Part shown: piece by piece, positions 14,701 to 27,871 of the stretch
Layout: each line of letters starts with the position of its first letter
Numbering within the stretch: position 1 is the first letter of the stretch
Assembly: GCA_002221725.1 (NCBI GenBank)
Contig: NJFT01000032.1
Coordinates: forward strand, 1-64,000
Length of the DNA stretch: 64,000 nucleotides
Direction of reading: 5' to 3'
DNA from: Scedosporium boydii
Taxonomy: Eukaryota > Ascomycota > Sordariomycetes > Microascales > Microascaceae
Translations under genes and position numbers: made by a program
The notes under the pieces: model-generated
Told to the model about the DNA's origin: nothing
What the model saw: the letters and a program-made list of their open reading frames with translations, nothing else
The model's database searches: none

Positions 14701-16446
14701 CCAAGAGGAAGCCGAGAAGCGAAAAGGGCGAGGCCCCTCAAATACAAGTATCAACCAACACGCCGAAGGGGGGACTAAGATGCGAGAATGAGATGCTTGA
14801 TAAAAGAGGAGATGATGCAGTACTTCGTAGGCATGCTGCCATCGATACATGCATTTTGTTACTTGAGAATCAAATGTTACCAAACCGCGTGAAAATTGCC
14901 CCATGTGTGGGACAGAGAGATCAATGAGGGTCAGCCATGCACTTTGCCTCATCACATTCGATCCTTCCCGCTTCCGCCCGCACTGCACAGGCAGTACCAG
15001 CAATCCCCTGATAGGCAGAACCACCAACTTGCTCTCTGTCCAACAAACAAGGTTATCTACCTCGTACAAGTAAATACCAGTCGGGCTATGGCGAGCTCAA
15101 GTTTCTGAAGGGAACAACCCTGCGACACCGAACTTATACGGCGATTTAGTGGAGTAATCGACACACACCGGACTGCTAGGAAGCAAGAGCCAAGTCCGCT
15201 ACCACTCCCAGGACCACATTGTGGCCTGTACGACCGCCACGACTGTGACGGACTGAAGTCCATTGGCTTGGGCAATTGGAAGCTATAGTTTGATACCTTT
15301 TTCATAAAGGGCATTTTCTCCGTCCCTTGCCCCTTGCCTCCAAATTCAATGCTGATCTCCTTCGAAGTAGTAGTTGATCCCATTATCTTGGCCCTGGGCT
15401 CTAGCAAATCAAGCTTGACCATCTCGGTGTGAAACGTCCCGTCAATGTCATTGTACTAAGTAATTACTTGTACATGCTAGACAATAGAACAATCTATTAA
15501 GAGGTGTCTATTATAGTATTTCAATGTTGCTTCGTTGGGAGGTAGCTGTGCCGTCCGGCCTTCGACACACTTCCTGGCGCTGCATCGTCGTGGACACTGA
15601 TACCGTCCGCTACAACCTCGATTGACAGCAGGCCCTTCCCAATACGACTACTCTGTTATAGGCTTATCCGAACAACGAATAGGAGGGCTGGTCTATTATA
15701 GGCTGGGATAAAAACCCCACCGAAACATCTGCGGAGAGTACTCATGTTAAGTACCTGTGGTAGGAGCTGCAGTGGATACCTTCTCGTTTCCCTCGTGGGT
15801 ATTACACTAGTTTACCACTTCTGTCCCGCGCCTTCCATTGTCTCAATCCCTGTCCCCAGTTCGCTCTTCTTGTGGCAGCAACCCAACACACAAGTTCTTT
15901 CCAGGATTGCCACCATTTTGTACACTACTTTGTACTCTGTCGCTCGATGCCCACTTGACCGGCCAACTGTAGTGTACTCAGGTACACTATGAACTGATGC
16001 ACGAAGTGCAATGTACAACTACTCTCCACTGCACTAGTACTTTGTACGGCCAGGCGTCTCTATTCCAAACAGGTCCCAAGTTGCTCCTCCAACTTCTTCT
16101 TTGAGCCAAGTACAATCCGGTGACTCGCTTGCCTATTTTGTTTCCTTCCTAAGAGGCAGTAGCACCTGTGTATTTTTGATCATTTCCTCTTGCCCTCTGT
16201 GAGGTACTTGGAGTCTGCATTCAACCCTGAGCATGGGCCTGCCAGCAGCAATTGGTCGTCCACACCAATTCAAAGCTTCCAGAGAGGAGAGCAGCCACGC
16301 CGGGTTAGACCAGCCAGTCGAACTCCTTCTCTTTCATTTATTCCCCCCCTCCGGAGGAAATTCCATCTGAACCCTGCCGGACTCGGTTTTTTCCTTTTCT
16401 GTTTCTCTCCATTGTCTCTGCACCGCGATCGTAACACTACGAAGTA
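2703..16446. repeat. Dispersed 9-bp motif TACGAAGTA/TACTTCGTA, left cluster (7 copies)
   Basis: Exact copies of the 9-mer or its reverse complement begin at 2703, 4776, 6724, 7006, 11522, 14821 and 16438. At 4775-4785 and 6723-6733 the core is the near-palindrome GTAC-GAA-GTAC: 4-bp inverted arms around a 3-nt spacer. All copies lie outside genes. Function is unknown. Confidence 0.9.
11906..11930. repeat. TAGTG pentanucleotide microsatellite (5 units)
   Basis: Five perfect tandem TAGTG units lie in gene-free DNA. Confidence 0.95.
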
Positions 16447-17499
16447 GAAACAGAACCTATTTTGGTAGACTCGTCGAATTTCTTCGAGGACCTTGTTGTC
16501 TCTTGTGGTTTCCTCTGTTACCAGACAGGACAACACCAAAGGACGGCACATACTAACACAGTTGTTGGGACCAAGGCAATGCGGCCGAGGAAATAACAAA
16601 ATCTATCACATTTGCTCCCTCTACCTCCCTCTGCCTCTCTCTGTCACTCTCATAGTTCCATTCATCACTTACCAGTTATACACGGCTCCTCTCTCCCTCT
16701 CTCGTATAATCCCAATCCATTATCTGAATCTCTTAAGATCTCTCTTTGCTCTGCCAAAAGGAGACGTCCTCTCCGGATTTGCAACGTCTCTTACTCCTCC
16801 GGACTAGTTTGGCTGGCTTCAGGTTGGGCGACTAGCTCAAACAACCAATTCTGTCGCACTCGCGTTGTGACAGTGGACTCTCATCTCTCTTCTGCGAATC
16901 CAGGGCGCCCGAACGTCCCGCTGCCTCAATGCCGTCTTGGAAAGGCCATCTGTAACCACGAGCTGGCTGCCTTGCATACTATTTTCGTCGAGTGCCTGCG
17001 CGCGCAAGACGCGAAGACTGTCGTGTTCGTGCATCCCGCTGTGGTCCTGAGGCCCTGACTAGGACCGATATAGACTTGGAGCTGCGTTATCGACTCCCCC
17101 TTCATTTCTCGAGACGTGCTATAGGGCCGGCCAATCCATATCGACACTATACCCTTTCGAAGCTGCTGCAACTCTTCATTCTTCGAGCGCACCGCCCCTT
17201 CCAGGCCTAGGCTCCCCCCTTCTCCAGACCAGACCTTGACCTTCCCTTCCCTTCCCACGATCGCCACGCCCGCAGGAGTGTCCACTGCCCAGAAAATAGT
17301 ACTGCGTAAGTGGTCTATTCGAACTGGCGTGTCAGCACTACACCCAGTGCTCGAGCGTTTTTCCCTTTCGTTGCCTTTCGAACGGGGCCAGCCTGCGGCT
17401 CCCTCGTCGCGAGGTGCTCTTTGACCAACATTTGACCAACAAAAATACAACTCTGAGTGCGTGCTACTTTGCGTTCGCAGCCTTCGTCCTGTGTGTGTT

Positions 17500-18606
17500 G
17501 CTACTCACCGCACCGCGCTCGGCATCCACTAGCTCCAGGTACCAAGCCCCTCCCCATCTCTCTCTCTTGTTGCACTCTCCTCTTCCACCCTCCCTCGCTT
17601 CTCCCTACCCTTGTCCCTTTTCCCACTGCACCCCCTCTCTGCAGTGGTGTGTCTCACCCCCACCCCGGTCTATGGAGACATCACACACCCCTACCACTGT
17701 TACCCTAACCCCTCCCCCCCTGCCAGTGGAATCCATGGCATCCATGCATCATGGTACTGTACCGTAGTGTACATACGTCTCTCTAGCGTGTGAAGACTAC
17801 GCTACAATCCTGTACCCCAGGCCCCTCAGCCCTTTCCAACAAGCCAAACCTAGGAGAGACCAGGACCCATCATCCATCTCCAATTGCCCATCACAGTATA
17901 TATCTCCTTCAGCGCTCTTCATCTTTCTTCTCGTGCTCCCAAGGTCGTCTGTTTAGGATCTCCACGCCTTGCCCACTCTCCCACATACATAACCATCAAG
18001 GCGCCCCTCTCACATCGTGATCCCTTTTACTCCTCATCTTCCTTCAAGGCATTGGCTTCGTCCATTCTCTCCTATACTCGACACTTTTCCCACAACATAA
18101 TTCGGCTTGGTAGAGCTTTCTTGTCTAACACAGGAGTGTCGTTGGAGAAGATAATAAACGTTGATATACACACCCGATTTCGCCCATATCATCAAAGACT
18201 TGGGATTGCCCAATCCTCTCACGGACTCGGACCTGGATCGCTTTCGTCTTAACCTTGGTGTTTCTTGAGTCTCCGTTTACTCGAGTTGAACTCAGAAAGA
18301 GGCTGGGTGGTTGCCGCAGAAGCTTTTGGATCTTCTTCGTTGTCTCTGCCGTTTCCCATTGTTTCCCTCTCAAGGACCGTTCTCGCGCAGGACGCCTCAC
18401 CCGAACCATCAGCTCTTCGTCTCGCCTCGCATCCCTTTCGTGTCGACCATCGAAACTCGTGCCGCCCTGGATGTGCTGAAAGTTGCAAAATCCGTTGGAA
18501 TTATTCATCATACCGCCGCGATCAACCGGACTTGGTCTCTTTCTTCATAGCCAACCAACCTACTTTTGACACCCATTCCACCATCTACACCTAAACTTTA
18601 ATCACC
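17500..18606 (+). promoter_or_regulatory. Pyrimidine-rich leader/promoter of the zinc-finger gene
   Basis: The kilobase before the zinc-finger start codon is strongly C+T-rich on the plus strand, most extreme around 17530-17730. CT-rich tracts of this kind commonly mark fungal core promoters and long 5' leaders of regulator genes. No clear TATA box was found. Transcription start and leader introns cannot be fixed from sequence alone. Confidence 0.5.
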
Positions 18607-20182
<1,576 letters not shown>

Positions 20183-23100
20183 AAACATGGCTTGTTAACG
20201 ACGCACACGTTTTGCTTTTTTCTTTTTCTTGTGAACATCATCATACCCCATCCCGCATACCTACCTAATCGCTTCGAGGGGGTCCGCCCTCTCTTCAATG
20301 AGGGGGAGGGGGGACTTACCTGTGTAATAACATTACATTATTCGTCGCGCATGTTGTCATTGGCTTCCCCGGTTTTCCTCTTTCATTTCCTTTCTCTATT
20401 CTGGCCTTGTTGGGATAAGGACAGTTCGGATATACCAGATGGGGATCCACAGCACCGACCCGGGCATTGGATCATCGAACAGGATCATATAAGGCGAAGA
20501 CAAAACTTTTCCTCCCGAGGAAGTAAAGACGGCCGCCCCAGAGCATTCTACTCAGTTCACACCCGAATGAAGACGGTTTTGTCCACGCTTCTTGTGCGCC
20601 ACTGAGAAACCTGTCGCCTGGAAGATACCGGCGATCGGAAACGGGCCAACTTGAACGACTGCGATGTCACAGTCATTTTTTTTTTATGTTGTTTGTTTTT
20701 TTCCGCCATGTTGAAATACCCCCGTGTCCTCATCTGTCTTAATTTTCTGCCTGTCTTTTGTTTTTCTTTTGCATTTGGTAGTCGACTTTGCCTCGGCTTT
20801 TGGCTCTCAGATTACCCACGCGCAATGCTTTGACATTTTGTTTGTTGGACACAAATCCAGGTTGCCTTTGATTCAACACAGCAACCGACACAGCAACCGC
20901 CCCCATGCTCCTTTACCTTGCAGAGACACGCCGTTGGGGACATATGAGCAAGCCGAAAGAACGAAACGAGGGGAAGCCGTAACGGCGTGAATAGCAATAC
21001 CCGCCGGCGAGGCAGGGAACCCCTTTGGCGACGGCCTCGACATGAACACGGCACACATTGCGAAGAGGAGAGGGGCCAGGGGAGCTGGAGCATATTAATC
21101 CGGGAAGACGAGGAGGGACGAGGCAAAGACTGGGGACGCATCTCAAACGACGCACGACTATGGATGAATTGGATTCCTTTATGATATCCCCACAATGTTG
21201 ACGGCCGCTTTTTGGTTCATGATTTTGGCGGGTTTGGGCGGGAGGGGATCAGGAGGGCAAATGAGCGCTTCTCTCCCGGGTTGGGCGGGTATTTGGTTGT
21301 AATGGCGGTGGTGTTCTTGGGTGTGTGAAGGCATTCATCGGAACGGGAACCCGGAAAATAGCACAGGAAAGGGCTCGCTGAGGTCGAGATGGCTCGAGGA
21401 GAAAGGAGCAGGCGACATTGGAACCAAGAGTCCACGCCGCTGCTGGAGGACCTCAAGGCAAAATCCCAAACGGATAGTCAGGTGATAGCCCGGTGTATTA
21501 ACTTTTGGGAGTCCAAAATGGTGTTTGGGTGGACAAGACAGTCTTTTGTGCGAGTGTGTGTCAAGGGGGATACGGCGAACGAAAGATGGCGGTAACCAAG
21601 AAGAGGATAGACCGGGGCGATGATCTTACAAGATTGAAAGCCTTCATCTTGAGATCCGTCGACTCTGGGCCTCCTCCATGATATGTAAGATTAGCTGTGT
21701 TTTCTTCCTGTGGGATTTTTGTCATCTTCGTTATTTTCGTTTTGTGGAAAGTTTTAACATTGGTACATTCGAACCAAAAACATGGCTCCGTCTGCTGCGT
21801 GATTCCGTGATATATATAACGCCCGTCTCCCGTAGAAAAGTTGAAGAACAAAAGTGCGAGGTTTTTGTTGCCGCGACCGGTCAGTTGGGCCGTTATTGGA
21901 AGGTGTTGGGAGATCTAGGCAGAAAGGAATGAGGCAGTTTCCTGAAGCGTCCAGGCACATATGCAGGTCTGAACCAAAAGGAAGAGATATTTTTCCCAGT
22001 CTTACGGCATTTGATTCCTATGGTAATATTAGCCTGATAGTCTCGGTGTCTTCTTTAGAAGACAAATATGAGATTGGAAGGAAGACGAGGAACGTTTCAG
22101 TGGTTAGACGAGGTTGGATCGTGATCGGCGTTACGAGATGCCTCGATGGGACTGGGAAGATGGAAGGTGACAATAAGGAAGGGAATGGTTTAACTCGCAC
22201 ATCCCGTGAATGACATATATAGACAGATTCCAGAAAACCTTCTAGAATACGAAAGCTGGAGGAGAAGGCAGTGCAAAAAAACTTGCAGGACTCAAGGGAG
22301 GGCGCCGTTTAAAGTCTTTCTGGCCTATTCATGTTTTCCGAGATACGGGGAGTTCGATGCTCCGTACTATATTTGGGCTTATTTCCCCAATGGCTTTCCT
22401 TCTTCTTCGCCAATCTTGCCTATGCAGGTTGATGGGATTATCAACTTTATTTTCGGAAGACATCTCCGATACGAGGGATGTGAGAGGGATATATGCATTG
22501 CTGCGCCTGGCTTGTTTTAACCCTTTCGCTACAGCATACTGAAGAACAATTACAAACTATATGAGAAAACCTGGGCGTAGCCAGCCATCTCGGATCTTCA
22601 GACGTGGGGGAAGAAAGCCTCCTGCTTTTCGCATAAGGATGTAAATGGGGAGGCTTGGCTGAGAAGGGAAAGCCGGGGCGGAGGGAATGGGCCGTAATTT
22701 TGGGCGATATTCCGGGAAATGGGAACATGCATCGCTGTGAGACGGAATGGAATAAATGAAGGGACTTTGGCAGGTTTCCTGGTTCTTATTGCCTGGTTTT
22801 CTTAACATTGAGATTATCTGCCTTGAAGAACCGGGCACTTCGGAAGAGAGTGAGATGGTGGACTCTTTGTTTTACAGGGCCTTGGGAGCACAGGGTTTCG
22901 ACCCGCGGGACGTCTTTCATCTTCTTTACTTGGAATTGTTGCAATTAATCCGTGCTCCTCGATGGCCATTTTGTTTTCCTGGCAAGACGAAGGGAGGTTG
23001 GACCTTCGCTGCATGAATTGCAAAGGTTCAATGTTGGTTTTACCCTATTAGTGTAATTCTGTCTTTGGTCCGGTGTGGCATGGCATATGTGCGCAATTTT

Positions 23101-23820
23101 CGGCATGAGAAAGGTAGAAATGCAGATGCTGTACCGAGGCAGAGGCCGATTATCCCGTTCAGCTTGTGTCTGGCGGATCATCACGACGTTGCAGATGAAG
23201 CGATGAGACGAGGAGCGACTTCCCGATGCCGGCGGTTCACTTGTTGGCGTCTGGCGGCAGTTTCCACGAGTGAGTCAATTGGCGCTGAATAATTTGTAAT
23301 TATCGTCCAATCGATCTGGGCCATTTATTCCCCAGATCACGTGCGGTCAATTAGAACATGATTTAATCGGAGATTTTCTACCAATTAAAAGCATCTAAAT
23401 CCCAACAACCTGAACGAGGTCGCGAGTTGGTGAGACATCCACGTGATTACCGGATGGCGAAATGCGTGCTTGGAAAATTAATTTGCCGATGTTCATCCAG
23501 TTTTCGGACCTCTCGCCTTCTCCAGGCTTCTAGAGGAACATACGACGACTCAACTGAATCCATTTCCCCATCATCCATCCATCACCGCCTTCCTTATCAT
23601 CGGTGATGATGCAGGTCGCACCCTGCATGTGGTAGGTTTGCTCTGATATTTAAGCAATTTGCCTTTTCGTCACCAGCTAATCCTGATTCTCCCCCGCTTT
23701 TCCCCGACGTCCAGCGAGTAACCTAGCCTCACCCATCTCTCAACACCAATATCATAACGCATCAGTCTGCCCGCATCGTTAATTCCGAGTTTTGCGGGAT
23801 AACCTCGCCACCTCGCCGAC
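20183..23820. other. Intergenic region before yme1
   Basis: 3.6 kb without a supportable gene. The first few hundred bases are probably the 3' UTR of the zinc-finger gene, and the last 500 bases the promoter of the protease gene. Frames in between are short and uncodon-like. None of the TACGAAGTA motif copies occur here. Confidence 0.6.
23307..23445 (+). promoter_or_regulatory. CCAAT box and two CACGTG sites upstream of yme1
   Basis: CCAAT lies at 23307-23311, and CACGTG palindromes at 23338-23343 and 23440-23445, about 375-515 bp before the start codon. CCAAT is bound by the HAP/NF-Y complex and CACGTG by bHLH factors in fungi. Use by this gene is inferred from position only. Confidence 0.4.
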
Positions 23821-26222
23821 ATGTCAACTCCAGGGCCCCTGGCACTGGCTCTAGCCAGGCCAGCCCTCGGCCCTTCCATATCATCCATTCTGTTACGTCC
23901 TCTCGGTCAACGGCTCCCAGTTCATCTGGCAAGATGGAATCGCGCCGCCCTTCAGCCTTCTCCTCACTCCCGCACGCTCTACGTGCCGCGCACCCTCCTC
24001 CCATCCTTTCCCGCCAAAGCCAACTCCTTCAGCCCGCGTTTCGTACGATCATCATCTCCTTCGGTAACTCTTGGACTCGGTCTCTCATCTCAGTTTACGA
24101 CTCTTCGCACCGGTGACTCAATCGGCATTTCGCGGAGCCTGCTCGCTACGCGGGAAGCCACGGCCAATCGGAATCCCAACAGCGCCACCGCCCAGAATGC
24201 CTTTTACCAATTGCTCCTGAAGGCCGGAATGCCGGCAATCGTCGTCGAGAGGTACCAGTCGGGCCTCTACGCCTCGAACGAGGCCGCCGACGCTGCCTAC
24301 GTTCGCGCGCTCGAGATGCTGAAACAGGGTGTCGGAGAAACCGCCTCTGTCGGCGGTGCGTCATCGCAGTTCGGCGTGCCCAACAACAGCAACCTGACTC
24401 CGGAACAAATGCAGGCCGTCGCTCAGGCCGTCGCCGCGCGCATGAAGGGAACTGATATGGCAGCCTCGACTGGCCAGGGTCTCGGCTCTAAGCAAGGTCC
24501 GCTTCATGTGGTTGTCGAGGAATCCAAGGGTTCGGTCCTCTTCCGGTGGATCAAGACGCTGCTTTACTTTGGTCTCATTACCTACATGTGCATGGTGGTC
24601 GTCACGCTTGCTGTCGGCTTCTTTGATAACCTCGACGTCTACAAGCGGGGCAATAAGAAGAGTCAGGGCGAGGTCAGGGCCGAGACCCAGAAGACGAGGT
24701 TTTCCGACGTCCACGGCTGCGACGAGGCCAAGGAGGAACTTTTGGAAGTTGTTGAATTCTTGAAGAATCCCGACCGGTTCTCGACTCTCGGTGGAAAACT
24801 GCCCAAGGGTGTCCTTCTCGTTGGCCCTCCCGGTACCGGAAAGACGCTTCTTGCTCGAGCCGTTGCCGGAGAGTCTGGTGTTCCCTTCTTCTACATGTCT
24901 GGTAGCGAGTTTGACGAGATCTTCGTCGGTGTCGGTGCTAAGCGGGTTCGCGACCTCTTCACGGCTGCGAAGGAAAAGTCTCCCTCGATCATCTTCATTG
25001 ACGAGTTGGACGCCATTGGCGGAAAGCGAAACGTCCGCGACGCAGCGTACATGAAGCAGACCCTGAACCAGCTTTTGACGGAGCTCGATGGATTTGAGCA
25101 GAATACTGGTGTCATCGTCCTCGCGGCTACTAACCATCCTCAGCTTCTCGACAAGGCTCTCACCCGACCCGGTCGTTTCGATCGTCACGTCGTCGTCGAC
25201 CTCCCCGACGTTCGCGGCCGCCTTGCCATTCTGCAGCACCACGCCAAGAAGATCAAGACCGCCCCCGATGTAAAGTTCTCCGTCCTTGCCGGTTTCACCT
25301 CTGGACTCTCCGGTGCCGAGCTGGAGAACATTGTCAACCAGGCCGCCGTTCGCGCTAGCAAGGCGAAGGCTTCCGCCGTCACCATGAAGGATCTCGAGTG
25401 GGCCATGGACAAGGTCATCATGGGCGCTGAGAGGCGATGGGTCATTTCTCCCAAGGAGAAGCTTATGACCGCCTACCACGAGGCCGGCCACGCGCTCGTT
25501 CACCTTTTTGCCGACAAGCCTCCCAGCGAGCTCCACAAGGTGACGATTCTCGCCCGTGGTCAGTCGCTCGGCCACACGGCGTACATCCCTGAGATGGACA
25601 AGTACTCTTATACTCTTACGGATTACATGACGCATATCCGGGTGGCGCTAGGTGGTAAGATTGCGGAGGAGTTGGCGTTTGGTCCTGACCAGGTCACCTC
25701 GGGCGTATCAAACGTAAGTTGAGAGCAAAAAAAAAACCGTCTCATGATGAAAAATATATATTTTTATATGCTAACTGGCTGCTGGCTTTATAGGATCTCG
25801 AAAAGGCTACGAAGGAGGCTTTCGCCATCGTCGGCCGCTTCGGCATGTCCTCCAAGCTCGGCCCCATGGACTACGCCAACAACTACGAAAAGCTCAGCTC
25901 CGAGACGAGGGCCGCCGTCGAGACCGAGGTGCAGCGGCTTCTCAGCGAGTCCGCCGAGGACGTCAAGACGCTTCTGAGTTCCAAGCGCAAAGAGCTCGAT
26001 CTGCTAGCCAAGGCGCTCGTCGAGTACGAGACGCTAGACAAGCGGGAGGTGGAGCGCGTCATCCGCGGCGAGAAGCTGACGGGTCGCATGCCGGCGTCGC
26101 CCAACGGCACCATGTCGGTGCCCGTGCCTGACAAGCCGGCCGTTGCGCCGCCCGCCCTGCCCACTGGGCGGCCGACTACTGGCGAGACGACGGAGCCGCC
26201 GCCGTCTGTTCCTGCTCCTTAG
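23821..26222 (+). CDS. yme1: Mitochondrial i-AAA ATP-dependent zinc metalloprotease
   Basis: A 773-residue FtsH/Yme1-type protease of the mitochondrial inner membrane. It would degrade misassembled inner-membrane and intermembrane-space proteins. Two exons, 23821-25713 and 25794-26222; the 80-bp intron has GTAAGT, CTAAC and TAG signals. The N-terminus is rich in Arg, Ser and Leu without acidic residues, fitting an import signal. One membrane span lies near residues 247-268. The AAA domain has Walker A GPPGTGKT (about 335-342) and Walker B IIFIDE (about 391-396). The second region of homology reads [15 protein letters not shown]. The zinc site HEAGH is at 553-557. A single span and this size are typical of the i-AAA (Yme1) rather than the two-span m-AAA type. 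The C-terminus ends in a Pro-rich tail. The large open frame on the opposite strand is a codon-bias shadow. Confidence 0.97.
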
Positions 26223-27871
26223 TGAGGAGGTTTTGGAGATGGAAACTTTCGTTTTTTAATGAGCGAATCTTTTTTTGTGTCTTTTTTTTCTCTCTTTTGT
26301 GTTTCCAGTCACCAAACAAACAAACAACTCTGAGACCAGAGCAGGAGTCCGGGGATGTGAACAATATCAACACATCATCACTTCAGTGGGGGGTTCCGGC
26401 TTTTTATTTATCTCGTCCACTTGTCCACTATGGGAAGGCTTGTGTGTAAAACGGGTAAACAAACAACTGCATATAAGGAATTGAGAAGAACAAGAAAAAA
26501 GGGACAAAAAGGAAAAAAAAGAGATGGAACATACATTTTTTAACACCCGGAAACTACATTTACCCCCTTTTTCTACTCTCTCACGGATGAACAGAGCGTC
26601 AAGCAGTTCGTTCGCTTGAGTGGGGAGGAGGGGATTACTGGGAAGAGAAGGAAAGCGAAGAGGGATTTGTATAGTAAACTTTTTGGGGGGGGATGGCAGA
26701 AAGAAGAAGAAGAAAAAAACATGACGCTTTGCATCTGCATTGGTTTGTTTCTGTTTTTCTTGTCTCTTTTTTCGCCCTTCTTTTCTTTGCGTTTTCCTTT
26801 TGTGTTTAGACATCAATGGAATAAGGGGATAAGCGGTAGTGGTTAGCCGAAGGGATGGTGAGATAGGAGGTGGAGGTGTAGGACTTAGGACTCTCCAATG
26901 ATACGAAACTTTTTTACTTGGTCATTTCTTTTCTCCTCTCTTCCTTCGTCGAGACGAGGTTGGTTTGAAGTTTGTTGATGTCTTTTACTTCTGTCATGTG
27001 AAGTTCAGGGACTGGGTCGATCGAGTCTTATCCCTCGTCCCTTGCAAACTCCATTACGTCCCTACAAACGAAACAGCAGAATGCGAACCATGGAAGAGGG
27101 GAAACTGAATTATTATTCCGTCAAACCTGACCAGAAGAGCAGGAGGAGAAAAAGGTATAATCTGGTATAATAACAAGAAAAGAAAAGAGAAAAACAAAGA
27201 CACCCCTTGAACGCCAATTTCTCCACTTCCTTGAAGAATCAAGCCCCGTTTCCCTATTTTCCGAACCTTCCGCGAAAAGCATCCTGGCTTCTGTTTCGTT
27301 TGTTCAGTGTGTTTTTCCATTCTTGTATGATTAGATGGGTATATGAACCGTCGGATTCCCCTACTGTGAAACGAGGACGTAAGAGGTGGTGATGAGATGC
27401 TAGGGCGGTGATGGGATGAGAGGAGAGAGTAAAAGTATCCGAGGGGTTGAGAGGAAAAGAAAAGGAAAAAAAAAAACTCCGCGCTGTTCCGTCGGCACCT
27501 TCTTAAGATCATTCTACACTTGTCGCCAATCCCTGTTTGACATGTCGACTTCGCCACTACTAAATAGACGGCAAGAAGAACGGCATCATGGCCCGTAGAT
27601 GTGAGTGAGAACCTCTGCAGGCCCCCTCCAAATGATGATGACAACAATGTCGGGTATAATGACCAAACAAGCTGAAAAAGATCCTTTTCCCCTCCGCCGC
27701 GCGGGCAGCCACTCCGGCTTAAATGACGGCTTCCAAGAGTCGGATGTGCATTGCGGACAGCTCTCCTCAGAAAAAAGAGAAGAAGAATGTTCAACTCTCC
27801 TGGGTATCATCAACCACTTCAAACCAAGCACAACAGAAAAGGAGAGAAATCAATGACAGAAAAGAGACACC
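26223..27871. other. Convergent intergenic region between yme1 and the Gln/His-rich gene
   Basis: 1.65 kb between two converging stop codons. It is rich in T and A homopolymer tracts, as expected for two facing 3' UTRs. No gene is supportable. Confidence 0.6.

Larger units (their letters stand above)
54..17500. other. Gene-free block of about 17 kb
   Basis: I can support no coding gene or RNA gene here. Open frames are short (most under 150 codons), overlap one another on both strands and in several frames, lack third-position codon bias, and match no family I recognise. The block holds seven of the 17 copies of the TACGAAGTA/TACTTCGTA motif, a TAGTG pentanucleotide run and scattered homopolymer tracts. 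Short or intron-rich orphan genes cannot be excluded by eye. Confidence 0.6.

Noticed and set aside
24361..25635. 424-codon open frame on the minus strand
   Set aside because: It lies exactly opposite yme1 exon 1 and arises from that gene's C-rich third positions; it shows no family features of its own.
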